64,000 nt of DNA from assembly GCA_963969495.1 (NCBI GenBank), contig OZ018324.1:42282609-42346608 (forward strand), given 5' to 3'. Under the pieces are notes generated by a model. The model was not told the origin of the DNA, made no database searches, and saw only the letters and a list, made by a program, of their open reading frames with translations. Shown here piece by piece: positions 34,185-44,647 of this stretch. This DNA is from Ceratothoa steindachneri. Taxonomy: Eukaryota; Arthropoda; Malacostraca; Isopoda; Cymothoidae. Each line of letters opens with the position of its first letter. The first letter of the stretch is position 1. The position numbers and the translations under genes were made by a program.

Positions 34185-34275
34185 AAAGGTTTTTCATGAA
34201 AATTTCATCTTCTTATAATTGGAGAAGAGTTAAAAGAGATCGACCACATGTGGATCTCTCCTAACTGTAAGAGTA
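34185..34275 (+). repeat. Dispersed 90-bp repeat, copy a
   Basis: It shares the identical core ATAATTGGAGAAGAGTTAAA and following AGAGATCG with 36120-36215, in the same orientation, with weaker similarity on either side starting at CAATAAAG. Confidence 0.7.
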
Positions 34276-34279
34276 AATA

Positions 34280-36119
34280 TTGACCTTAGGATTTTTAAGT
34301 TTATAATTACCATTAAATAACAGGTCGTGTATTCACGGACACCCTTGTATGTTAGAACATACCTATCCATATGTTGAAAATGCTTATGTAGTGATTTTTA
34401 AACATAGAACTTGTATTTTTGTTTAAAATAAATTCACGCAAGCGATTCCTAAAGATTAACTTAAGCTTTGGAGTAAATTTTCTTTTAGTTATGTTAGTTC
34501 CACGATGCTTTATTTGAGCTTGAATCCTTTATTTCTTGTCCACCTCGAGTATTTGAGCTCAAAACATCATTAGATTCAAGAGTGTCAAAAGCCTTCAATA
34601 TATTAAAAACTTGAATCAGTTCTCCCTTCAATCTAAGTGTGCCCGAGGACTAAATATTGAACACCTTCTACATCTCCTTATATGATCTCTGTCGCAATCC
34701 GAGCAATATCTTACTGGTGCGGGGCTGCATTATTTCACGCAATTCTATATATTTTCAGAGAAAAAGAATCATAGGTGCTCCACATATTCCAATGCGGAGT
34801 TAAAAAGGAATTAAGCATTGAAAAATCGACAGAGAGGACATTGCGAAAAATTTTATATCATTTCGCATTCTAATAATTTTGCTAATTCTCGTTCGATTAA
34901 TCTCAGATTTAAAAATCATGCGTGGAAACATGTATTAATATTGTCTACCGTTTTTTTATATCTTTTTAGTGTAAAAATTCTATTCACTGGAAATAACAGA
35001 CGTTTTGTGTGTTAGAGTATTGCTCAAACATAGTCGATCAAGACTATGACACCTCAATCAGAGAATTTGTGACGCACTGGGGACGTAGACCAAATGTTTG
35101 GCATTAGCTGGTCCACCGAATTGATGTGTGTCTTATCTCATACGGCGCACATATTAAAAATTTGTGAAATCGTTCATAGAATCCACATACCTTGGAATTT
35201 CTCATTTAATTTCTAATTACGAGGAATAAAAATTATATTACTCAACAGTAAACCTGTTCTGTTTCATTAGCTTAAACTCTGATATTTTGGAGATATTTTC
35301 ATTTCAAATGATATAAAATTCTTTAAAACACCATGTTTATTTACTTGTATGATAAAATTTGATGGTTAAAACCTATTAACCTTTTTGCCCTTTAGCAAGA
35401 AACTGCCATATTGTTTTGAAAAATTTACTTAGTTGTTAATGGACACTCCTAAGTTTTATGCATTGTCTAACTTACGTAAATATACGAGTATTCCTGAGAC
35501 AAGAATTTAGTTGTTTTTCATGTTTTCTCGGTCAGAAAATATAAAACATTTCTTTCTAGTTTTATGTCATCAGCGAATTTCAATATTATAAACAATGGTA
35601 TGGCATATTTTATTAAACTACCTATACCATTAGGCCATGCTTCTTTTATTGACTCCTTACTGAAAACATAACCTGAAACAAAGACCAAATACGTGTTCTT
35701 TGGCGAAGTGATATGATGTTAATTCAGATATTTAACTAATCTAAAATTTCGAAAGTTTTCTTTGTATGCAAAAGAAGTTTTAGGAAGGATTGTAATTTCA
35801 ATTAACCAAAGCTGATAATATAAACATAGGTTAGGGTTAGAGGGATTAGGTAACTCAAAAGGCAGCAGTGTTTGCGGCTCGTGTTCTCCTTAATGAATAA
35901 ATACTCATTGCGGCGTTAGAGTTAGATTTCTGTAATTTGTCTAAAAATTAAAAGACTATTTAAGACTAGAACTAGAAGATGCTTCCTTTGTTTTATTTAA
36001 TATAAGTTTAGAGTTTGTCAGGCATTGGTACGATGGTGTTTCTGGTATTGAAGATCTGTTACTAGTCATAATCGTACCTTGTACGTCCACAGTTTTCAGC
36101 AAGTCCTTTTGCAGTTTCA
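34280..36119. other. No gene seen
   Basis: AT-rich. I looked for the missing C-terminal blocks of family A copy 2 (LPPLHIKL, GERFH) and did not find them. Confidence 0.4.
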
Positions 36120-36215
36120 ATGTGGCAATAAAGGAAAGTTTTAATCAAACTTTGATTTTGTTATAATTGGAGAAGAGTTAAAAGAGATCGAGCACATATT
36201 TGTTTCTCTCGGGAA
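36120..36215 (+). repeat. Dispersed 90-bp repeat, copy b
   Basis: Partner of 34185-34275. Neither copy has a recognised function; copy a lies just after the last family A segment. Confidence 0.7.
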
Positions 36216-36939
36216 GTAAGGGTGAATTTCTGTTGAGCAAATCAGGCAAATACATTATATGCAAGAATGTGTTTGCATTTTTTATAAAATAGGTTACAGA
36301 GAGCCTGTAATTTGATTCACTACCATGTGTAAAAATAATTTTCTCCTTTGCTATATTCACCAAATTCAACTGTTACTGCCCCAGTCGATAATAACTTTGA
36401 ATAATATGCATACCTAAAAAAGGTTTAATAATGTTGATTTAGTCAATAACGTTTAATCAGTAAAGAATTTACTGGTTGTTAATTTGAGAAGAAATAAAAC
36501 TATAGTCTAGGACAAAGTGATACGCAAAATGATGCTTGGTAACACAAGCTGTAACCAGAGAGCAGCAAGTGTAAAGCAATGTCAATTAGGAGAGTGAATT
36601 TCGGTTTCTGATGGAACATCAATAACCTAACCAAAGAAAAGAGCTCTCGCAGCCATTTTAAGAGATTTGAGGCAATAAATGATGAAGAGTTTACAAGAAG
36701 AAATAAGCTTTACGGTTTTCTCATGTTCTAAATATATAATCAGCTCACTTGAAACCCAATACTGAGGTAAAAATTGTGCAAACCTTATTCTTTATGGTAA
36801 TTGTGAGGAGAAGTATAAGTATCAAATGCGCCATGATTAATAGATGTTTATTAATACAATCATATTGGATCGGCGGTAGTAAAAAGGGGAAATAATTTAT
36901 CAGTAATTCTCGAATACAAATCTAAATGGTCAACAGTCA

Positions 36940-37085
36940 AAAACATTCTGATGAGCTATTCATGCACACCTTCCTTTCTTCCAATTGTAAGCATCGATAT
37001 TCTGTGATGATCAGCTGGATTTTGGCGATCAATTCCAGCGCTGAAATGGCGTTAGAAGGTCGTCCACGGCGTTATTCTGTCAAAA
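36940..37085 (-). pseudogene. Possible mariner-type HTH fragment
   Basis: The minus strand encodes RRGRPSNAISALELIAKIQL followed by IITEYRCLQLEE, which matches the spacing of the GRPS linker and start of the second HTH in mariner-like transposases. It is only about 40 residues, so weak. Confidence 0.35.
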
Positions 37086-37191
37086 AATAAAGAAAAGATA
37101 GTTATTTTTAAGAAGAAAAAGACCTACAATGAAAGTGAAAAAAATGCGTAAAATTATCAGTTTAAAATTGTGAAGAAATATCGTACCCACC

Positions 37192-37192
<1 letters not shown>

Positions 37193-37255
<63 letters not shown>

Positions 37256-37259
37256 ATAA

Positions 37260-37318
<59 letters not shown>
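37193..37318. repeat. (TA)n microsatellite
   Basis: Two long TA runs with single-base interruptions (TTTA at about 37241, TTCA at about 37260). Confidence 0.97.
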
Positions 37319-37322
<4 letters not shown>

Positions 37323-37625
37323 TTAGGATAATGGCATAATTAGACAACTGCTCTGATTCAGGTCCAGCAGGTGACCCTATCCTCCAAAACTGGAAGACAA
37401 CAATTAGGGATGGCCCATCCATCAGCCCCCCAAAAGCTGATTTCAAAGACACGCCTTTATGTCTTCTCGCTTACCGTCACAGAAAACTGTTATTATTAAT
37501 ATATTAACAGTGTTGACTTCGCCAAAACGCTCGAAAGATGGAAAAATATCCAAGAAAAATTGGTGCGGTTTAGATAATGGCATAACTAGACAACGCTGTT
37601 AATATATTAATAATAATAGTTTCAG
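37319..37625 (+). repeat. MITE-like unit with inverted and direct repeats
   Basis: The arms 37481-37515 and 37591-37625 are inverted copies (ACTGTTATTATTAATATATT against the reverse complement of AATATATTAATAATAATAGT). In addition, about 33 bp at 37319 (GCGGTTAGGATAATGGCATA) recurs directly at 37564 (GCGGTTTAGATAATGGCATA). The unit abuts a (TA)n tract. No coding sequence. Confidence 0.6.
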
Positions 37626-38770
37626 TCTCTTATTAATATAAATAAGTCGAGGAACGTACTAGGTTATTCCTAATAAAATGAATGCAATAGAAATAGAAGA
37701 ACTATTGTATCGAAATAAAACTACGGGACGAGATTTTCATGTCCGTATTGCGAGAGACATTCATCTATGTCTGTCTTTAATACTGCCAGAAGCTTATATG
37801 TTAAATCTGAACAGCAGCCATCAACCTGGGAGGCATTGGGTACCTGCGGTCTAGACAAATATTTTGTGTGTTATTTTGATAGCCTATATCTAGGTTTCTA
37901 GAATGATGTTTACGCTCGTCAATCCTCTCGCGTCTTGTTTTTTGTCTATTATATCGAGCTTTTATTGAATAATTTGATTCTTATAATGAGGAAAGAAACC
38001 ATGAAATCTCTACAAAGAATACTTATAGTAGAATGTAATGAAGATTGATATTATACACTCAATAAATAGTAATTGTTAGTTGGAAATTTGTATTTGCGTA
38101 GCCTATCTACTCAATTGTATATATTATATGCCATTAAGTAATCTGGTTAGTATCTATTAAACAATATATATATATATATATATATAAACCAGTTAATTCG
38201 TTTTATGGTTTTCTAGATTTATTAATCTGGATAAAATGTATGCATATTTGGATATAAATATAAAATTAATCAATAACCCAAGCTTCACTTTAAAAAAAAA
38301 CAGTTACAAAAAAGAAAATTACTTACGCTTTAAACGAAACTATAAACTGTCAAACGGTTAAATGTTAGAGAATATCACTGATCTCACCACATGAATTCCA
38401 TTCATGTTCTACTAATGGCGCCATATTCTTATATATATTTACAAACTTCAAGGTCGATAATTTATAAAATGAGAAAAAAAATCTTACCAACAAGCTACGA
38501 ATTTCTATGATAAATGGGAAAGGTTTCGAATGAGTTTTTATATCTCTACAGATGAAGGGGGTAGGGGTCCACCATCTTAAAGAAAGTAATTTAGCCTTTC
38601 CAGGAGCGGGCACGAACGATGGCTCCATTAGAAAAGGTCATGAGTGTGTATATTCGGGTATGCTCGTGGGTTGGCAGAAAATCAGTATGGGAACTAACAA
38701 GGTCTGCTGACCAAAAAGTCGCGTGCTCTCACTTGTTCTGATTTATTACCTTACGACCTTCAAAACTTTC
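37626..38770. other. No gene seen; contains (TA)n at 38164-38187
   Basis: AT-rich spacer with a short TA microsatellite. The ORFs have no family resemblance. Confidence 0.4.
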
Positions 38771-39910
38771 ACTAATTCCAGAACTAACCTTGCGAGGACC
38801 TTGATCATTATAGTATTCGAATGAAAATGTAAAACAAAATAACGGTTTCAAGTTTCGTTTGAATCAGGAAAATAGTTATGATGTTGTAGCCCCCCAAAAT
38901 AATTCACAGACTAACATTGGGAAGACTTTGGAAATTATTCGAAAGAGAAGCTAAAACCATATAGATGTTTCAGATTTCGTTAGAATCGGGCGAATACTTA
39001 TTATGTTATTGCCCCCAAAACAATTCCTTGGCTAACCTTGGAGGATCTTTGGCAATTATATCAATCGAATAAAAATGTAAAACTACATAAGGATAACAAA
39101 TTTTTTTAGAATCGGCGTAATAGTTATATTGTTGTTGGCAAAACAAAATAATTCCCCTACTCTGGAAATTATATTATGCAAAAGAAAATCTAAATCAATA
39201 TAGGGGTTTCAAATTTCGTTAGAATCGGGTAAATACTTATGATGTTATTTCCAAAACAAAATAATTACTGGGCTAACGTTGGAAGGACTTTTGGCAATTA
39301 TATCATTTAAAAAAAAAATCTAGAACAAGATAGGAGTTTTAAATTTCGTTAGAATCGGGTAAATACTTATGATGTTTTTGCCACCAAAAGTAATCCCTTG
39401 GCTAAGCTTGGAGAGTCTTTGGCAATTATACTAATCGAAAGAAAAGGTAAAACAACATAAGGTTTTCAAATTTCGTTAGAATGGGCAGAATAGTTGTGAT
39501 GTTGTAGTCAAATCAAAATAATTCCCGGACTAAGCTTGGGAAGACTTTGGCAATTATATTATGCGAAAGAGAATCTAAATCAATATAGGCCTTTCAAATT
39601 TCGTTAAAATTGGCTAAATATTCATGATGTTATTTCCAAAACAAAAGGATTCCTGGGCTAACGTTGGAAGGATTTTGGCAATTATACCATTCGAAAGAGA
39701 CTGCAAAACAACATAAGGGTTTCAAATTTGACTAGAATCGGCCGAATAGTTATGATGTTATTGCCAAACCAAAATAATTCCCAGGCTAACCTTGGGAGGA
39801 CTTTGGCAATTATATCATTCGAAAAAGAATGTAAAACCACAAAAGGCCTTAATTTTTCATTAGAATCGGCCGAACAGTTACAATATTATTACAAAAACAT
39901 AAAAAGTAAA
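38771..39910 (+). repeat. Tandem array of a 127-bp unit, about nine copies
   Basis: Anchor GAATC (or its variant) occurs at 38861, 38983, 39109, 39222, 39352, 39479, 39607, 39735 and 39863, giving spacings of 122, 126, 113, 130, 127, 128, 128 and 128. Each unit runs TTTCGTTAGAATCGG, then TAGTTATGATGTT, GCCAAAACAAAATAATTCC, GGCTAACCTTGG, AGGACTTTGGCAATTATA and a GAAAGA-rich spacer. The first copy is partial and more divergent, and the array decays after 39900. Frames across it are not conserved. A further unit opens the window (1-115). Confidence 0.9.
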
Positions 39911-40449
39911 ACGAAGACCGACCGCCATAGTGAGATATAGAGTCACACGCGATTAGACTCGAACGCAAATAAAATGGTTGAATTGCAATGTTTTATCTAC
40001 TTGCCTTATCCCCAACAAATCTATAGATGCCAGATATCTTAAATATGGTCTAGACATTAAAATCTTTGATTAATCTTCCGATATTTACTAATGTCGAATA
40101 AAACAATCCCTTTGTCCCAGACAATGGAATTGATAGCTAACCATTGGCGACAAACCCCAAATGTCATGGGCTTATAAGCTCGTGTATGTGTACTTGTGTA
40201 TTTGTATGTGCGTGTATAGACTCGGATTCCCCTTAATTCTATTGACATACCTTTAAAAAAAACAAAGAAAAGTTGTTTCATCGTGTATAAAAAATAACAA
40301 AAAATAATTCTATGATACCAAGAAGAAGTTTCTATGAGATTTCACTCCATAAATTAAGTTTCAAAGTTTTTTATGAGAAGAGCTTTCAACCGTTTCGTTA
40401 TTGAATTCGGTGTTTCCACTTCAAGTTAAATTGGTAATAGATAAACTGG

Positions 40450-40529
40450 AAAGATCAATCTTTTTCTCCAATTAATAGCCATAAATTGCAAAGATCAATC
40501 TTTTTCTCCAATTAATAGCCAAATTTTTT
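40450..40529 (+). repeat. Direct duplication of 40 bp
   Basis: AAGATCAATCTTTTTCTCCA at 40451 recurs at 40491 together with ATTAATAGCC; two copies, nearly identical. Confidence 0.9.
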
Positions 40530-41080
40530 TCTTTTAATCTGTTTCCTTATTTTTATAATCAAAACTTTCTAACTCGAAAAAGAGGAGCCGAACGAAGATA
40601 TTTGATTTTTCTGGGTATATTTTATATTTTAACAAAATGACTCTGTTGTGTTCACACAAAGAGCTATGCGATTCTAAAGGCTCTCATGAATATCCATCCC
40701 TGTTAACTTCAAAAGACACCATGCCCTATCTATTTCCTTTACCTTCAAGTGACGTGGTATGAAGAAAATCACTAATCTCCATTTTTGAATTTTTGCACGC
40801 ATTCTGTCTGTTACCCAAGGATTTTCAACAAAATCTTGCCTAAACCTCCTACATTTTCATTTACTCAGTTTTCTCTTCCTAAGAGACAGCAGCTCATGAG
40901 AGCGTTAACGGATTGGAAGTAAGGCGAACCTTGCCATTATATTCTAATCATTACTCTAGATACAAATTCAGCTTCAATGATATGAATATTTGTTCCTGCC
41001 ATTTTCCAGTTGCACCTGTTTATCCCTCTTTCGTAAATTAGGCATCATTTTTTAATATTACCAGTGCACCCTATATATAT

Positions 41081-42612
41081 TGTCATAGAATGCCCCTCCT
41101 TTTTGTTCTAAGAGTGCTAAGAGTGCTTATGCTATTGATAACTTAAAGAAGAGAGCCGTTGGAAGCACGTAAGGATATAGAGAAACATACAATAATTCCC
41201 CAAATAAACTTATATTTTAACTTTAACAATTGAATAACCAAAATTTAAACATTAAGCACAGCAATACTCCGAATATTATCATACACAAGAATTAATTTAA
41301 TTAGCTTAACCCTCTAAAAGTTGGTTAATTTTGCTACACACAGCAATATATAAGATTTAGGCTTACGGACTCTAATGGAGTTTAAATACCTCAGAAATTT
41401 TATTGTCTCACGACGCGTGCCACCTGGCCAGATGTAGGTGGGCGGGATCACTAGGTGCTTTTGGCGAGGGTAGCAGCTGGGGGGTTCACACGGTATTCCG
41501 GGGGGGGGGGACTGTTCTTCAAGTACGAGAACAATTACGGTGCTTTATGTGGCACCAAGGTAGTCGTGGTCTCTCTGGCGAGAGTGAGGCGAACTTGTTT
41601 CTTAAACCTAGTAAGCTTGGAGTGCGGTGTGACCACCGAGTAACAAACTCGAGGCGGAGCTTTTTTCTTTCGTTACTTAATTCCTCATGGGCAAGGACTG
41701 AACTCGATGAGGATCTTCTTCAAGGGCGAAGATCGATAAGGGGGGTTGGGTTTCTCTGACGAGAATAAGTTACTTAAAGTTCGATGTGGTAACCAGGAAC
41801 TAACTCCAGGATGAGCTTCTTCTTAGTTCCAGTCTTCCTTAGGGGCGAGTATAACGGAGGGCGGTTTCTCCAACGAGAATAAGTTGAACTTGGTTCCTCA
41901 ACCAAGTTAACTTATGAGTTTGGTGTGGCCACCGAGTAACGGGCTCGAGGGGGAGCCTTTTCCTTCTTCTTTCCTTAATTCCTCAAGGACGAGGAATACC
42001 CCTGGTGTTTAAGATTCACCAGAATATGAGGAGTCTCTCTGACGAGAGTAAGTTGAACTTAACAAAGTTAACTTAACGTTTGGTTTGATAACCAGGGACT
42101 AGCTCGAGGCTGAGCTGATTCCTAGCCCCTTAAGTTAGGTATCTCTGCCTCTCTTGCCGGGTACTTCTTGGTATGGCGAGCCAAGTAATCTACCTGTCCA
42201 GTCTCGGTAGCCCGATCTTAATTCAGGGACTTCGTCACCTGGAAACTGACGTATACTACCTCAATTTTTGCTCAGTGTTCCTTATTTATAGAGTGGGGGG
42301 GAGGCTTGATGACGTGCCCAGGACGGTTATTATGCCAAACGGGTTTCTCACCAAGTCTTACATCGGCTCTTCGTTTGCCTTCGAGCTTGGGAGAAACACC
42401 TCTCTAATTTCGTACTTGGCGTGAAATTGAATCTCACTCTCCTGGGGGAGATCTTGCCTTTTAACCTTTAGGCCTTTCATAGCGACGAGTGGTGCGGCGC
42501 TGTGGTTACGCGCTTGACCCGACGGTGCCTGTGGCCGGATGTCTTTGCGGTAATCGCCTCGTGATTCCACCACGAGAGAACGGGGGGGAGGTGGAGGGAC
42601 TATTCCCCTACA
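41081..42612 (-). repeat. 3' LTR of copy 2
   Basis: About 1.53 kb. The polypurine tract on the minus strand just outside (near 42613-42630) reads GATGGGAGATG, like GAAGGGAGGTG in copy 1. It contains about four internal units (41569-42110), one with AACTTGGTTCCTCAACCAAG. Confidence 0.85.
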
Positions 42613-42926
42613 CATCTCCCATCGAAGAAATTAATGGGTGGGGGGACTCCCGGGAACTCAAATCAACTAACTCAAACTAGTCGAGATTAGCAAAGTTGCA
42701 TTTCTTAGAGCCCTCTCTTACATTAAGTTTCCTTAAACATGAGCGCCCTCGCGCATGTTCATACAGGCAATGTGTTTAACTTGACCTATTCGCAATACAA
42801 TTTTACCCGCAACGAAACAAAAGAAAAAAAAACAAGCTACTTCGTTACATTTCTAAGCTTTTGAGAACTTAAATCCTACCGATAACTATTACCAGAAAAA
42901 CAAATGGAAACATGGTTTAACGCTTA

Positions 42927-43112
42927 TTAGGTACTGAAATAACCCTCAATGGTATTTCCTCTTCGCCTATAGAGCAGCGGTACTTTATCGGCTCCTTTGA
43001 TGTATCTAATACTAAAATGGTACTCTGTGACCATTATCCTACCGCGCCTGAGTCGGCCGTTAGGGTTATGGAGTCTACCCAAGCATGTCACTAAATGGTA
43101 GTGGTGTTTCAA
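42927..43112 (-). pseudogene. RNase H tail of a Ty3/gypsy polyprotein
   Basis: NPNGRLRRGRIMVTEYHFSI followed by RYIKGADKVPLLYRR, equivalent to the C-terminal RNase H block of gypsy RTs (NGRLARW...YIKGADNV). It is preceded in the element by non-RT sequence, so the deletion has joined gag-like sequence to the tail of pol. The same junction type occurs in copy 1. Confidence 0.7.
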
Positions 43113-43275
43113 CCTACTCGAATTACCCTTCTTATGGTACTTGACTAACTTTAACCTGACCCTTATGGCTAGAGCGGCCTGTTGCAGCGGGGCATAATTG
43201 ATGGGAGCGTGAATCCCATAGCTCTCCTTTAACCAGGTACACGGGAAGATCGTGTCTGGGTTCGATCTTTGGGGA

Positions 43276-43752
43276 TCAAAAAAACTTTTCCCCTGCGAGG
43301 TCGTTAATGGGCGTGGCGCTCACTACGATTTGGCGTATTAGTGGTAACTCCGTGGACGTTCCGTTCGGGGAGGAGACTACTAGGAGTAGGGGATACTCAT
43401 CCGTGTCTACCATTTGACTAGTTTTATCTGGGTGTTTAGCAATAACACCTCTTTTCTCCTTCCTTATCAACCCCTTTGACTTGGTTCTCTTTGCAGGTAG
43501 TTCCTCAGGTACACCTGCTTGTACCTCTACCCTACCTTCTACTTCTTCCCTGATAATCCCATTTGGCTGGTTTCTCCTTGTAGGTTCTCCAGTAGGTACT
43601 TCTGCTGGTATCTTATCCCTACTTTCTACTTCTTCCATCGTTACCCCATTTGGCTGGGTTTCCCTCGATGGTCCTTTCTCAGGTCCAGGCCGAGCTACAA
43701 CTTCCTTGGCCTCTATCAGATTCTCGATAGGTGTTCTTTCGAGTGCAAGCAA
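43276..43752 (-). pseudogene. gag-like protein, second part (Pro/acidic repeats)
   Basis: The frame of 158 residues has three related units of about 20 residues around QPNGVTMEEVESRDK, QPNGIIREEVEGRVE and SKGLIRKEKRG, then TSQMVDTDEYPLLLVVSS. This last block is the sequence tandemly repeated in copy 1. The protein looks disordered. No protease DTG/DSG motif can be seen. Confidence 0.55.
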
Positions 43753-43841
43753 TCTTTCATTTTCTTCTCTCTCTTCTCTTTCAGCTTGAGCAAGTTCTTT
43801 TCCCCTCTGTATTCTTCTTTCATCTATTTCTTATTTAATCT

Positions 43842-44300
43842 CTATTCTCCTCTCTTTTGACCTTTTTCCCTCTTCCTTCTCCCTTCCTCGGCATCTTTTT
43901 CTGCTTTCCCTATTTCATTTTCGCGTCGGGTTCTTCTTGCTTCATCTTCCGGCTTTATCTGTATTCTTCTTTCTTCATCTTCCCTTTCTATCCTTATTCT
44001 GAATTCTTTTTCTTCTCTTTTCAATTGTCTTATTCTTTCGTTTGTTTTACTTCCGCTTGAGAATCTTCTTTCCTCTATTTCTATTTTCCGCTGTATTCGG
44101 GATCCTTCACTTTTCCGGTTCATCCGTATTTCCATTGATTCACATTCTCTTTTATCCTCTCTTCTTATATCCTCTGTTACTCTATCAAACTTTATTAATT
44201 CTCGTTCTTCTTCTCTATCCAAAACTCTTTTTTCTTCTTCACAATCTTTTCTTAGTTCTGCCATGACGTAGTCATGCATGTCTTTGCCTTCAAGTCCCAA
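43842..44300 (-). pseudogene. gag-like coiled-coil protein, first part
   Basis: An open frame of 152 residues starting MGLEGKDMHDYVMAELRKDC, almost entirely Lys/Arg/Glu heptads (EFRIRIEREDEERRIQIK), a long coiled coil by eye. No CCHC knuckle or capsid-like motif is visible. It ends at a stop at 43842. The continuation 43276-43752 is in another frame, so either a shift has broken the gene or translation shifts frame there. Gag of these elements forms the particle; the coiled coil would promote assembly (inference). Confidence 0.6.
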
Positions 44301-44647
44301 ACTTTAGGCTTGGTAAAATCTTTCGACCGGATCCACTTTGTGTTTGTCCGTCGATTTTACCCTACTGTATTCTGAGATACGTATGCCTCCACTTACCAGG
44401 TAGCGCTGAGCCTAACTTACCCTTAATCCCACTACTATGCTGATTGAAATATCACTCTGACAACAAATTTACCACTTAGACTATCAATTACCTTTAGATT
44501 GTTACCACCCCTAACTCTACCAATATTCCTCTCGTCAATTATTCTCTTATTCCTCATATTCCTTTAAGTGTTGGCTTTTCCTTAATTAGACACTGCTGGG
44601 TTCTTTATAATATAAAACCTACAAACCTGACACCACTTTATAATATA

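Larger units (their letters stand above)
27840..34250 (+). pseudogene. Family A mobile gene, copy 2, split by a 5.1-kb transposon
   Basis: A likely noncoding exon ends at 28061 (AC|GTAAGT) and an intron 28062-28179 ends TTTTTTCAG. The coding exon then gives SLGRKCLNSSDPFC, an RCGCFTAPTQRMN zinc-knuckle-like segment, KLGDQDKP and DCYFFLTKTSGY at 28526. The frame is interrupted by the insertion 28528-33655 and resumes as SKKTRHKMCYPNIDLAIRP from 33656. It goes on to EIPVPAFKELPSLEDVSH, DLGLSKELAEVLASRLKEKN, FYRNREKDHM, CCNVAGLLHAMGDSEYDPV and, after a +1 shift near 34106, FIDSSKNSRKCVLLHNGN. The reading ends about 34200; the C-terminal half present in copy 1 is absent. Besides the insertion it has stops (after PFC and DKP, for instance). 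Its sequence is closer to the family consensus than copy 1. Confidence 0.7.

Noticed and set aside
35826..35850. TTAGGG/TTAGG-like units, possible interstitial telomere repeat
   Set aside because: Only about two units, imperfect; expected by chance.
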